A DNA stretch of 64,000 nt from Pseudonocardia sp. SCN 73-27. GTDB lineage: Bacteria; Actinomycetota; Actinomycetes; Mycobacteriales; Pseudonocardiaceae. A program made the position numbers and the translations under genes. This document shows positions 21,967 through 30,540 of this stretch, piece by piece. Within the stretch, counting starts at the first letter, position 1; every line of letters begins with the position of its first letter. The notes under the pieces were generated by a model that saw only the letters and a program-made list of their open reading frames with translations, did not search any database and was not told the origin of the DNA. The DNA lies in assembly GCA_001725415.1 (NCBI GenBank), contig MEGH01000038.1, positions 57,162 to 121,161 on the forward strand. The letters run 5' to 3'.

Positions 21967-22192
21967 GTGCTGCTCCCGGGGTCGCGGCAGCCCTGTGCCG
22001 CAGCACGTCCGACGCTAGGTCGGTGCGTGGCGCAGCGGTGCGGAAACCGTCCGCGCGGGGGCGCGCGACTGTCCGACCGGACGGGCCCCGGTCCGCGCCT
22101 CCGGGTGAGGCTCGTCGCTGTAATCGATATTGACTGTCGTTTTCATCAGCACGTAGCGTCGTCGTCGCAGGAGTCGAGGATGCGAGGGCACG
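21967..22192 (+). promoter_or_regulatory. Divergent intergenic region with AT-rich candidate operator
   Basis: Most is GC-rich, but 22121-22147 (TAATCGATATTGACTGTCGTTTTCATCA region) is conspicuously AT-rich and lies about 50 bases before the transporter start. It is a likely promoter and could hold a site for a metal-responsive repressor of the Fur type. No riboswitch is recognisable. Confidence 0.4.
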
Positions 22193-23254
22193 GTGACGTC
22201 AGCAACGACCGCTCTGGTCGGTCCGCGGTTCGCCGCGCCGGGCCGATTCGCGCTGCTCTGCGGCGGGTTGGCCGTCGCGACGGTCGTCGTAGTGGTGCTC
22301 GGCGTCGTGATCGGCGCGGTGCCGGTGCCGCCGGGGACTGTGGTCGGCGTCGTCGCGCACCGGCTCGGGCTGCCCGTCGCCGCGCCCGACCCGGTGGCCG
22401 ACCAGATCGTCTGGGCCTCCCGGCTCCCGCGCGTGCTGTTGGCGGTGCTGGTCGGCGCGGGGCTGGCGGTCGCGGGGGCGGTCATCCAGTCGGTCGTGCG
22501 CAACCCGCTCGGCGACCCCTACCTGATCGGCGTCGTCCCCGGGGCCGGGCTGGGCGCGGTCACGGTCATCGTCGCAGGCGGCGCCGCGGTGGGCGGGCTG
22601 TCGCTGTCGGCGGCGGCGTTCGTCGGGGCGCTGCTGGCGTTCGCGGTGACGTTCCTGCTGGGCCGCAAGGACGGGCACTGGCCGCCGACGCGCCTCGTGC
22701 TCGCCGGCGTCGCTGTCGGCTACCTCGTCTCGGCCGTCACCTACTTCCTGCAGACGATCGCGACGCCGACCCAGGTCACCCGCGTCCTGTTCTGGACGCT
22801 CGGCAGCGTCGCGAGCGCCCGCTGGGCCGATCTCGTGCTGCCGGTGATCGTGGTCGTCGCCGCCACCGGGTGGCTGCTGCTGCAGGGCCGCCGGCTCGAC
22901 GCGCTGGCCAACGGCACCGACGTCGCCTCCTCGCTGGGCCTCGCGGTCGGCCGGTTCCAGCTGCAGTTGATGCTCGTCGTGGCGTTGCTGACGGGCACGC
23001 TCGTCGCAGTCTCGGGCGGGATCCTGTTCGTGGGGCTGGTGATCCCGCACGTCGCGCGGCTGCTCGTCGGGGCGGGCAACCGGCGAGTGCTGGTCGGGGC
23101 GGTGCTGCTGGGGGCGGTGTTGCTGCCGCTGGCCGACCTCGCCGCCCGCACCGTCCGCGCCCCCGTCGAGCTGCCGATCGGCATCGTGACCGCCGCCGTC
23201 GGCGCGCCGTTCTTTCTGTGGCTGCTGCGGTCCTCGGGCAAGGGGGCGCGCTGA
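22193..23254 (+). CDS. FecCD/BtuC-type ABC transporter permease
   Basis: The 353-residue permease has about ten membrane segments and the family signatures SRLPRVLLAVLVGAGLAVAG, QSVVRNPLGDPYLIGVVPGAGLGA, and the C-terminal GGILFVGLVIPHVARLLVGA that contacts the ATPase. Such permeases import iron-siderophores, haem or cobalamin as homodimers with one ATPase and one lipoprotein. The start is the GTG at 22193. The stop overlaps the ATPase start (TGATG). The three following genes complete the importer and add an exporter. Confidence 0.95.
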   Translation: MTSATTALVGPRFAAPGRFALLCGGLAVATVVVVVLGVVIGAVPVPPGTVVGVVAHRLGLPVAAPDPVADQIVWASRLPRVLLAVLVGAGLAVAGAVIQSVVRNPLGDPYLIGVVPGAGLGAVTVIVAGGAAVGGLSLSAAAFVGALLAFAVTFLLGRKDGHWPPTRLVLAGVAVGYLVSAVTYFLQTIATPTQVTRVLFWTLGSVASARWADLVLPVIVVVAATGWLLLQGRRLDALANGTDVASSLGLAVGRFQLQLMLVVALLTGTLVAVSGGILFVGLVIPHVARLLVGAGNRRVLVGAVLLGAVLLPLADLAARTVRAPVELPIGIVTAAVGAPFFLWLLRSSGKGAR

Positions 23255-24081
23255 TGCGGGTCGAGGCCGAGGGCGTCGACGTCGAGATCGCCGGGCGGAC
23301 GATCGTCGCGGGGGCGGTGCTGCGCGCGGAGCCCGGGACCGTCGTGGGGCTGTTGGGGCCCAACGGGTCCGGCAAGACGACGCTGCTGCGCACCGTCCAC
23401 CGGGCGTTGCGCCCGCACGCCGGGACCGTCCACGTCGGGGGCGACGACGTGTGGCGGCTCGCCCCCAGGACCGCGGCGCGGCGGACCGCCGTCGTCATGC
23501 AGGACGACCCGACCGACTTCGAGTTCACGGTCCGCGAGGTCGTCGAGCTCGGCCGGGTGCCGCACCAGGGCCTGCTCTCGCGCGATCCCGCCGCCGACGC
23601 CGCGATCGTCGCCGACGCCATGCTCACCGCTCGGGTCGACGGCCTGGCCGACCGGCTCGTCAGCACCCTGTCCGGAGGTGAGCGGCAACGGGTGTTCCTC
23701 GCCCGCGCGCTCGCCCAGTCGACGCCCGTCCTCGTCCTCGACGAGCCGACCAACCATCTCGACGTCCGCGCGCAGGTCGAGCTGCTCGAACTGCTGCGCG
23801 GGCTGGGCGTCACCGTCGTCGCCGCGCTGCACGACTTCAACCTCGCAGCCGCCTACTGCGACGACGTCGTCGTCATGCGCGACGGCCGCGTCGTCGCCCA
23901 CGGCCCGATGGCCGACGTCCTCGTCCCCGACCTGGTGTCGCGGGTCTACGGCGTCGCCGTCGCGCGTGGGACCAACCCGCTGACGGGCCGCCCGTCGTTC
24001 ACGTTCGCCCCCCTTCCCCAGCTCGAGGAGAACCCGTGTCCGTCCCCCGCCTCGCCGTTGCAGCCGTCGCCGCTGCCCTGA
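23254..24081 (+). CDS. FecE/BtuD-type ABC transporter ATPase
   Basis: The 275-residue ATPase has Walker A (GLLGPNGSGKTTLLRTVHRA), a Q-loop (VVMQDDPTDFEFTVREVVEL), signature LSGGERQRVFLARALAQ, Walker B (VLVLDEPTNHLDV) and the switch His (VAALHDFNLAA). It energises the FecCD permease. The C-terminal 15 codons overlap the start of the lipoprotein gene by 46 bases in another frame, so its tail (PLPQLEENPCPSPASPLQPS) is probably not functionally constrained. Confidence 0.95.
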   Translation: MRVEAEGVDVEIAGRTIVAGAVLRAEPGTVVGLLGPNGSGKTTLLRTVHRALRPHAGTVHVGGDDVWRLAPRTAARRTAVVMQDDPTDFEFTVREVVELGRVPHQGLLSRDPAADAAIVADAMLTARVDGLADRLVSTLSGGERQRVFLARALAQSTPVLVLDEPTNHLDVRAQVELLELLRGLGVTVVAALHDFNLAAAYCDDVVVMRDGRVVAHGPMADVLVPDLVSRVYGVAVARGTNPLTGRPSFTFAPLPQLEENPCPSPASPLQPSPLP

Positions 24082-24986
24082 CGCTCGCCGCGTGCGGCAG
24101 CGCCCCCGCCGCGGGCCCTGCCGCCGCGACCGGTGAGGGCTTCCCGGTGTCGGTCACCCGCTGTGGCCACGAGCAGACCTTCGTCGCGCCGCCCGAGCGC
24201 GTCGTCCTCGGCTGGCCGACGACCCAGCGCACCCTCGCCGCGCTCGGTGTCGCCGACCGTGTCACCGGATACGTCAGCGGCGCGCTCGCGCCGATGCCCG
24301 CCGGCTCGACCGCGCAGGAGGTGTCGCCCGACTTCAAGCCCGCCAAGGAAGCCGTCCTCGCCGCCCGGCCCGGGCTGTTCCTGGCCAACGACGAGAACCA
24401 GATCTCCGGCGCCGAGGGCACCGCGAGCTGGGCCGACCTCGACGCCGCCGGCGGTCGCGGGTTCGTGCTCGGCGGGTACTGCCTCGACGCGCCCGCCCCC
24501 GACACCCTCGACGCCGTCTACACCGACATCCGCGACCTCGGTTCGATCTTCGGTGTCCGCGACCGGGCCGACCAGGTCGTCACCGACCTGCAGCGCCGGG
24601 TCACCACCGCCGCGGCGAAGGGCGGCGGGGCACGGGTCGCGGTCGTGCAGGTCTACGACGGCAAGGTCTACGCGCTCGCCGGCTCGTACTACAACGCGAT
24701 CGTCGCCGGTGCCGGCATGACCAACGTGTTCGCCGGGCTCGGCCAGAACTTCGCCGAGATCAGCGCCGAGCAGGTCCTCACCTCGACGCCCGACGCGATC
24801 ATCGCCGTCCACGACGACCCCGCCGGTGCCGACGCCGCCGTCGCCGCCGCACGTGAGGCCTTCGCGTCGACCCCGGCTGTGGCCGCGGGGAAGGTGTCGG
24901 CGATGTCGAGCGTCGACATCAGCGGTGGCGGCGTGAACATCGTCGACCTCGTCGAGCAGGCGGCCACCGCGGTCCACGGCCCGTGA
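24036..24986 (+). CDS. FecB-type substrate-binding lipoprotein
   Basis: The 316-residue lipoprotein has a signal peptide ending in the lipobox LTLAAC (Cys20). The periplasmic-binding type III fold follows: RVVLGWPTTQRTLAALGVADRVTGY, then LFLANDENQISG, and the C-terminal lobe (VAVVQVYDGKVYALAGSYYN). It would capture the chelated metal or vitamin outside the membrane for the FecCD system. Start GTG 24036 lies within the ATPase gene. The stop overlaps the exporter start (GTGA). The ligand cannot be assigned. Confidence 0.93.
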   Translation: MSVPRLAVAAVAAALTLAACGSAPAAGPAAATGEGFPVSVTRCGHEQTFVAPPERVVLGWPTTQRTLAALGVADRVTGYVSGALAPMPAGSTAQEVSPDFKPAKEAVLAARPGLFLANDENQISGAEGTASWADLDAAGGRGFVLGGYCLDAPAPDTLDAVYTDIRDLGSIFGVRDRADQVVTDLQRRVTTAAAKGGGARVAVVQVYDGKVYALAGSYYNAIVAGAGMTNVFAGLGQNFAEISAEQVLTSTPDAIIAVHDDPAGADAAVAAAREAFASTPAVAAGKVSAMSSVDISGGGVNIVDLVEQAATAVHGP

Positions 24987-26191
24987 CGGGCACCCGGTCG
25001 CTGCTGGCGGCCAACCCGTCGTTCCGGCTGTGGCTGGCCTCCGACGTCGTGCGGACGCTCGGGTTCGCCGTCAGCACCGTCGTCCTGCCGATCCTGGTCT
25101 ACGAACGCACCGGCTCCCCGGTGCAGACCGGGTTGCTCGCGGCGCTGCGGGTCGTCCCCTATCTCGCGGTCGGGCTCCTGGCCGGGGCGATCGCCGACCG
25201 GGTCGACCGCAAACGCCTCCTGATCGCGACGACGGTCGTCGAAGGCCTGGCAATGGCCACGATCCCGCTGGTCGACGCTGTCACCCCGGTCCCGCTGATC
25301 CAGATCTACCTGGTGACGCTGATCGGGTCGACGGCATTCGTGTTCGCCGACGCCGCCGCCTTCGGCGCGCTCCCGACGATCGTCGGCCCCGACCGGCTCG
25401 CCTCCGCCAACGGGACGCTGCTCGCCGCGGTGTCGGCGGCGATGATCGGCGGACCCGCGATCGGATCGCTGCTGGTCGCGACGATCGGCGCCGCCCCCGC
25501 GATCTGGGTCGACGTCGGCGGGTTCGCCCTCGGCGCACTGCTGCTCATGGGCGTGCGTGGGGAGTTCTGCGAACCCCGCACGTCGACGACGTTGCGCGCC
25601 CACGCCGTCGCCGGCCTGCGGTTCGTGGTGTCGGACCGGACGTTGTGCGTGCTGCTGGTCGCCGGGTTCGCGCAGTCGCTCGCCATCGGCGCAGTCGCCG
25701 GTCAGCTCGTCGTGTTCGCGGTCGAGGGCCTCGACATCCCGGAGATCGACGCCCGCGTCGGCTGGCTGTTCTCCGCCGGATCGGTGGGGACGCTGCTGGC
25801 CGGGGTGGTGTTCGGCCGGCTCTTCGACGTCGGCCGCGTCCGCCTGCTGACGCCCGCCGCGCTCCTCGCCGGGGCCGGGTCGCTGGCGCTGCTCGCCGCC
25901 GCGGGCGGGATTTGGGTCGCCGCCGTTGGTTACCTGCTGTTCGGGCTGGCGACGCAGGTCGCGATCAACACCGGCATCACCTACCGCCAGCTCGTCAGCC
26001 CGCCGGGGCTGCGATCGTCGGTCAACGTGATCGGCCGCATGGTGGCCTGGGGCGGCAACCCCTTCGGCGCCATGGTCGCCGGCTTCGTCGCCGCCGCGGC
26101 CGGGGTGCGCACGGCGTTCTGGGCGGGTGTCGTCGTTCTCGCGGTGACGGCCCTCGTCGCAGCCCTGACGATCCCGCGCAAGCGCCCGTGA
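24983..26191 (+). CDS. Major facilitator superfamily transporter (EntS-like)
   Basis: The 402-residue carrier has 12 predicted membrane segments and the MFS loop motif GAIADRVDRKRLLI between segments 2 and 3. The overall pattern (VLPILVYERTGSPVQTGLLAALRVVPY) resembles enterobactin exporter-like proteins. Coupling by GTGA to an iron/cobalamin-type importer suggests siderophore or metallophore export, but this is context-based. Its TGA stop is supplied by the first bases of a 40-bp palindrome. Confidence 0.88.
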   Translation: MTGTRSLLAANPSFRLWLASDVVRTLGFAVSTVVLPILVYERTGSPVQTGLLAALRVVPYLAVGLLAGAIADRVDRKRLLIATTVVEGLAMATIPLVDAVTPVPLIQIYLVTLIGSTAFVFADAAAFGALPTIVGPDRLASANGTLLAAVSAAMIGGPAIGSLLVATIGAAPAIWVDVGGFALGALLLMGVRGEFCEPRTSTTLRAHAVAGLRFVVSDRTLCVLLVAGFAQSLAIGAVAGQLVVFAVEGLDIPEIDARVGWLFSAGSVGTLLAGVVFGRLFDVGRVRLLTPAALLAGAGSLALLAAAGGIWVAAVGYLLFGLATQVAINTGITYRQLVSPPGLRSSVNVIGRMVAWGGNPFGAMVAGFVAAAAGVRTAFWAGVVVLAVTALVAALTIPRKRP

Positions 26192-26227
26192 GTGGCTGTA
26201 TTGGCCATAGCCAATGCAGCCACTCAC
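26188..26227. repeat. 40-bp palindromic element, copy 3
   Basis: Arms GTGAGTGGCTGTATTGGCCA and TAGCCAATGCAGCCACTCAC have two transition mismatches. Bases 2-4 form the stop codon of the MFS gene. A second copy lies 44 bases further on. Confidence 0.88.
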
Positions 26228-26271
26228 GACCTCGGCAGGCCCTCGCCCCGACCGGCACGCCTCCGGCGCCT

Positions 26272-26311
26272 GTGAGCGGTAATAGTCGCTATAGCGACTA
26301 TTACCGCTCAC
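26272..26311. repeat. 40-bp palindromic element, copy 4
   Basis: Perfect 20-bp arms (GTGAGCGGTAATAGTCGCTA and complement). It lies 5 bases beyond the 3' end of the minus-strand YcaO gene, so each of the two convergent operons has its own copy. Confidence 0.92.
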
Positions 26312-26316
26312 GAGGG

Positions 26317-27630
26317 TCAGTGGGGGAGCGGGGTGCGCGGGACGGGGAACGGGGAGGTGCGGCGGGCCGCGGCGAGGCGGGTCCCGCCCAGGAACGGCAG
26401 TCCCTGCGGGGCGTTCGAGTACAGGCCCGGCACCAGCACCCGGACGACCGTGAAGCCCAGCGGCGCGACGTCGGGGGTCGTCACGTCGACGGCGACGACC
26501 CGGTGCCCGGCCAACGTCAGGACGTCGACGAGGTCCCCGGTGCCGCGGACCGGCGCGGCGAGCGACTCCAGCGCGACTTGGTCCGTCGTCCGCTCCGACA
26601 GCTCGGTCTCGAACTCGGCGCGCACTGCCGGGTCGAGGTGGAGCTGCAGGTGGCAGGCGTAGTCGACGACGTCGGAGCGGTCCGGCAGGTACGCCGAGCC
26701 GTAGGCGCGGTCGGCCCGCCACTGCTTGAGCGGGCTGTGCGGGTGGGCGGCTGCGGCGGCGAAGGCCCCGTGGGGGTCGTCGTAGTCGGCGAGGACGAGC
26801 TGAAGCTGCAGGGCCTCGGCGAACGCCTTCACCGCGGCGGTGACCGGGTCGGGGTCGACGCCGGTGCCGAGGCTGAGCAGGCCGGTCGTGGCGTCGGTGA
26901 CCAGCGCGGCGACGACGGGCAGCCCGAACGGCGAAGTGAGCGCGACGAACCGCGTCGTGAGCAGTCCGTCCGGCCCAGCGGCGAAGGAGACCAGCCATGC
27001 GGGCGGGTCGAGCGCACGGACGCCGAGGCCGCCGTACCAGGACAGAGTCATGGCGTCGCGTTCCACGACCTCGCGCAGCCCGCCCCACACGGCGAAGCCG
27101 CGGTCGGGGCCGGCGGCCAGCCCGGCCTGAATGACGGGGTTGGTCAGCGGACCGCGCTGGGCGCCGACGGGTGAGTGGTACGACGGCCACACCGGACCGG
27201 CGGGGACGAGGACCTCGGAGTCGTCGACGAGATCGCGGCCGACCACCCACTCCATCTCCAGGTCGGTGGTCATCGGGACTGCGGGGAAGCCGGGCGTCGC
27301 GTACTGCGCGTCGGAGAAGAACGCGAAGGTCGTGGGGTCGAGGGCGTTGCCGCCCAATGCTTTGTGGCTCGCCCGGACCAGTCCGGGCGGGACGAGGTTG
27401 CCGCAGTAGCGCTCGACGGCCTCGCCGATCGCCGCGGCCCGTACCGCCGCGGGGTCGGCGAACGCATAGCCGGCCCCGGCCGGGTCGGAGGCCCAGCCGC
27501 CGAAGCGGGAGGTGTCGGCGATGCGGGAGGTCGTGAGCGCGAACGACGTCGGGAAGTGCGCGGGGATGGCGGCGGGGTCGAGGGCGCGGACGATCCCGGT
27601 CCGCGGATCGGCCAGCAAATCGGGGGACAC
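26317..27630 (-). CDS. YcaO-domain RiPP maturase, enzyme 1
   Basis: This 437-residue YcaO protein is the last gene of the RiPP operon. YcaO enzymes phosphorylate peptide backbone amides with ATP to form azolines, thioamides or amidines. It shows the ATP-site motifs AAIGEAVERYCGN (near residue 70) and REVVERDAMTL, then KAFAEALQLQL, and ends in Pro-rich PFPVPRTPLPH, similar to the proline-rich C-termini of azoline-forming YcaOs. GTG start at 27630, preceded by GAGAGG. It lies 10 bases after a second YcaO gene, with which it shares clear similarity (for example GTRL near both C-termini). No flavin dehydrogenase is encoded nearby. Confidence 0.9.
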   Translation of the reverse strand: MSPDLLADPRTGIVRALDPAAIPAHFPTSFALTTSRIADTSRFGGWASDPAGAGYAFADPAAVRAAAIGEAVERYCGNLVPPGLVRASHKALGGNALDPTTFAFFSDAQYATPGFPAVPMTTDLEMEWVVGRDLVDDSEVLVPAGPVWPSYHSPVGAQRGPLTNPVIQAGLAAGPDRGFAVWGGLREVVERDAMTLSWYGGLGVRALDPPAWLVSFAAGPDGLLTTRFVALTSPFGLPVVAALVTDATTGLLSLGTGVDPDPVTAAVKAFAEALQLQLVLADYDDPHGAFAAAAAHPHSPLKQWRADRAYGSAYLPDRSDVVDYACHLQLHLDPAVRAEFETELSERTTDQVALESLAAPVRGTGDLVDVLTLAGHRVVAVDVTTPDVAPLGFTVVRVLVPGLYSNAPQGLPFLGGTRLAAARRTSPFPVPRTPLPH

Positions 27631-27640
27631 GGGTCGCCTC

Positions 27641-28996
27641 TCAGGCCAGGGGCAGGGGATGTGCGACGAGGTCGGCCTCGTCGCGGGGTGGGTCGGGCCA
27701 GCCGAGCCGGGCGGGGACGTCGAACAGCCGGGTGCCGCCGTGCAGCGGGAACGCGGGCGGCCCGTTACCGACGAGCCCGGCCGCCACGACCCGGACGACG
27801 CACCAGCCGGCGGCCGCGACGTCGGGTGTCGTCAGGTCGACCGAGACCGTGCGGATGCCGGCGGTGGCGAGTCGTCGAAGGTAGGTGGCCCGGGGGTCGG
27901 CGACCGCAGCGACATCGGCGAGCTTGTGGGAGGGGACAGGTCGCAGCCGGGACAGTGGCGTCCCCTGCATCCGCGGGTCCAGGTAGAGCTGGGCGACGGC
28001 GGGCAGGTCGGTCAGCGCCCGGAACCCGGGGCCGGCGTCGTCGAGGTACCGGCGGTCCGCGCGGAACGGCAGGTAGGCGTGGGCCTCGATGGTCCCGGAC
28101 GCGACCGCGGCCCACGTGAGGCTGGCGGGATCGGCGAGGTCGCGGGCGTGGCGCAGCAGCCCGAGCGCCTCGACGAGGGCCTTGCCCGCGGCCCGCGCCG
28201 GATCGGCCCGGCACGCGCTGCCGAACCCCACGAACCCGTCCTGCTCCACCAACGCAGCGACCACCGGAACCTCGAACTCCGACGGCACCGCGACGAGATG
28301 CACCTGCAACGGCCGGTCGCCCGCGGGACGGCCGAGGGCCCCGGTGACGCGGCCGTCGTCGTCGAGACCCGTCGCCGGGGCGCCGGAGGCCCACCAGATG
28401 CCGGTGGCGTCGCGTTCGAGCAGCTCCTCGAGGGCGGACCGTTCGGCCGCCGCGCGGTCGGTGCCTGCGGCGATGCCGGAGTACATGAGCGAGTGCGTCG
28501 GCGGCTCGTCGGCGCGGGTGCCGTGGACGTAGTCGAGATGGGCGAGCGACGCGGGCACCCACGTCGCGTCGCCGGTGTGGAGATCGGTGCCGCGCACCCA
28601 CCCGACGCGCAGGTCCCGGGTGAACGGCACGAACGGGAACCCGTGTTGGCTGTACTGCCGCGCCGAGTAGAGCGCGAGTGTCGACGGATCGAGTGCGTCG
28701 TCGCCGGCCTCGATCAGCTCGTCGTACGACGCGCGGCGCAGCACGTCGGGCACGGCGTTGCCGCAGTAGCGCTCGATGGCCTCGCCGATCGCAGCGGCGC
28801 GGGCGGCGTGCTCGTCGCCGAGGCTGGCGCCGAAGCCGGTGGCGTCAGCGCGCCACGTCGTGAAGCGGTCGGTGCGGCCGACGAGCGCGCCGTACGACAC
28901 GAGCCCCGACGGCAGCCCGGACGGCACGGGCAGCCGGTCGACGTCGACGAGCAGCCCGGTGCGGCGGTCGGTGAGGGGGTGGGCGAGGCCGGTCAC
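27641..28996 (-). CDS. YcaO-domain RiPP maturase, enzyme 2
   Basis: This 451-residue second YcaO has AAIGEAIERYCGNAVPD (near residue 80), SALEELLERDATGIWW and a C-terminus ending HPLPLA. Compared with enzyme 1, the KAFAEALQLQ segment reads KALVEALGLLR here, so the Gln is not conserved and ATP handling may differ. Its GTG start at 28996 overlaps the hydrolase stop (GTGA). Two YcaO genes in one operon also occur in bottromycin pathways; here they accompany an E1-like partner, which usually presents the substrate to a YcaO enzyme. Whether both are catalytic is unknown. Confidence 0.9.
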   Translation of the reverse strand: MTGLAHPLTDRRTGLLVDVDRLPVPSGLPSGLVSYGALVGRTDRFTTWRADATGFGASLGDEHAARAAAIGEAIERYCGNAVPDVLRRASYDELIEAGDDALDPSTLALYSARQYSQHGFPFVPFTRDLRVGWVRGTDLHTGDATWVPASLAHLDYVHGTRADEPPTHSLMYSGIAAGTDRAAAERSALEELLERDATGIWWASGAPATGLDDDGRVTGALGRPAGDRPLQVHLVAVPSEFEVPVVAALVEQDGFVGFGSACRADPARAAGKALVEALGLLRHARDLADPASLTWAAVASGTIEAHAYLPFRADRRYLDDAGPGFRALTDLPAVAQLYLDPRMQGTPLSRLRPVPSHKLADVAAVADPRATYLRRLATAGIRTVSVDLTTPDVAAAGWCVVRVVAAGLVGNGPPAFPLHGGTRLFDVPARLGWPDPPRDEADLVAHPLPLA

Positions 28997-30540
28997 CGGA
29001 CCTCCCCGACGGGCAGGGTCAGCGACGACTTTCCGGTGTGGACGGTGTGCGTGCCGGCGCGCAGGTGGACGGCGTAGTGGCGGTCCTCGCCGGTGCCGGG
29101 GTTGCGGGCCAGGAACGGGAAGTCCGATCCCGTGACCTCCAGGACCAGTCGCGACCCGGTGCCGACGACGAGCGCCGCCGCCCCCAGCGGCACCCGGATC
29201 CGGCCGTGGCGTGTGGCGACCGCGGACCCGCGGGTGACCTCCAGCAGCCTGCCGTCGGGCCGGTGCTCCAGCACGCGGACGATCCAGTCGGCGCTGTCGG
29301 TGGTCGTCGACACCGTGAGGTCGACGTGCCCGGCGCCGTCGACGCGCAGCGGTTCGGGCAGCGGGCCGGTGGCGAAGCGGGCGGCGTCGCGGCGGGCGAG
29401 CAGCGGGGCGCGGTCGCCGGCGGGCAGCGTCGAGGGAAAGGGATCGGCGGGGTCGTGGGTGAACATGACGACCCCCGGTTCGGCCTCGCGGTCCAGCCCG
29501 CCGTCGGGCCCGAGGTGCCAGGTCCGTTGCAGCGCAGCGGGTGGCCACGTCGGCGTCGTCTCCCAGCGATCCGCGCCGGGGACGAACACCCGTGCGGCCC
29601 CGGGCGCGGTGGGATCGTCGAGGGCAGCGCGCAGCCAGTCGACGAACAACGACCCGAGCGGCAGTCGCGACGCCGGACCGTGCTCCCGGGCGCCGACCGC
29701 GGTCGAGCCGTCCATCCCGAGGTCGTGCCCCCACGGACCGACGACCAGATCGCGGCGCGGTCGCGGCGACACCGCGGAACCGGTGCGGGAGAACAGGTCC
29801 AGCACCTCGTCGACCAGCAGGTCGTACCAGCCTCCGACGTGCAGCGACGGCGCCGCCAGCCCCCGGACCTCGGCATCCGTGACCGCCTCCGGCGGGGAGT
29901 CCGACGGGTGCAGTACCAGGGTGTCGGCCCAGTGCGGGAGCCTCGCCCCGAGCAGGTCGGCGATCCCGGCGACGGGCAGATGCGCCAGCAGGTCGGGATG
30001 CTCGGCGAACACGATCCGGCGCAGGCCCTCCCGGCTGGTGCGGGAGTCGGCGCGGTCGAGCCACCACCCGGCGTGCTCGGCAAGGCGCAGGATGCCGGAG
30101 GGCTCGAACTTGGTGCGGTGCAGGCCCATCGACGGTCCGAGGCTCAGCACCGCCGACACCGGCCGTTCCACCGCCGCCGCCCACGCCGTGTACCCGGCGT
30201 ACGAGCCGCCCAGGACGGCGATCCGCCCGTCGGACCACGGCTGGTCGCGGACCCAGTCGAGCAGCGCGGCACCGTCGGCACGCTCGTTGCGGTACGGCGT
30301 CCACGTGCCCGCGGAGTCGTAGCGACCGCGGACGTCCTGCACGACGAACCCGAACCCCCGCGAGCGCCACGCCCGGCCCTCGGCCAGGTGCGTGGAACGC
30401 CCGTACGGCGTCCGGGTCACGACGACCGGCACCGGCCACTCCGCCGCCGGCGGGACGTGCGCGTCGAGGACGAGCTCGGCGCCGTCGGGGGCGGCGACGG
30501 GGAGGTTTGCCCAGGTCGTGAGCTCTGCCAGGGTCTTCAC
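28993..30540 (-). CDS. CocE/NonD family (peptidase S15-like) hydrolase in RiPP operon
   Basis: The 515-residue alpha/beta hydrolase of the X-Pro dipeptidyl-peptidase/cocaine-esterase type has VVVTRTPYGRSTHLAEGRAW, the nucleophile elbow AVLGGSYAGYTAWAAA, GGWYDLLVDEVLDLF and the catalytic-His region GPWGHDLGMDG. A C-terminal jelly-roll domain follows (ADWIVRVLEHRPDGRLLEV). I chose GTG 30540 (VKTLAELTTWANL), which overlaps the E1-like stop (GTGA); a longer in-frame extension overlaps that gene and looks non-coding. The family cleaves after X-Pro or hydrolyses esters. In this operon it may trim the precursor, which contains GP and NP sites, but that is inference. Confidence 0.88.
   Translation of the reverse strand: MKTLAELTTWANLPVAAPDGAELVLDAHVPPAAEWPVPVVVTRTPYGRSTHLAEGRAWRSRGFGFVVQDVRGRYDSAGTWTPYRNERADGAALLDWVRDQPWSDGRIAVLGGSYAGYTAWAAAVERPVSAVLSLGPSMGLHRTKFEPSGILRLAEHAGWWLDRADSRTSREGLRRIVFAEHPDLLAHLPVAGIADLLGARLPHWADTLVLHPSDSPPEAVTDAEVRGLAAPSLHVGGWYDLLVDEVLDLFSRTGSAVSPRPRRDLVVGPWGHDLGMDGSTAVGAREHGPASRLPLGSLFVDWLRAALDDPTAPGAARVFVPGADRWETTPTWPPAALQRTWHLGPDGGLDREAEPGVVMFTHDPADPFPSTLPAGDRAPLLARRDAARFATGPLPEPLRVDGAGHVDLTVSTTTDSADWIVRVLEHRPDGRLLEVTRGSAVATRHGRIRVPLGAAALVVGTGSRLVLEVTGSDFPFLARNPGTGEDRHYAVHLRAGTHTVHTGKSSLTLPVGEVR

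Noticed and set aside
21967-22192. Cobalamin riboswitch upstream of the FecCD-type transporter
   Set aside because: No B12-box or supporting conserved elements could be found.
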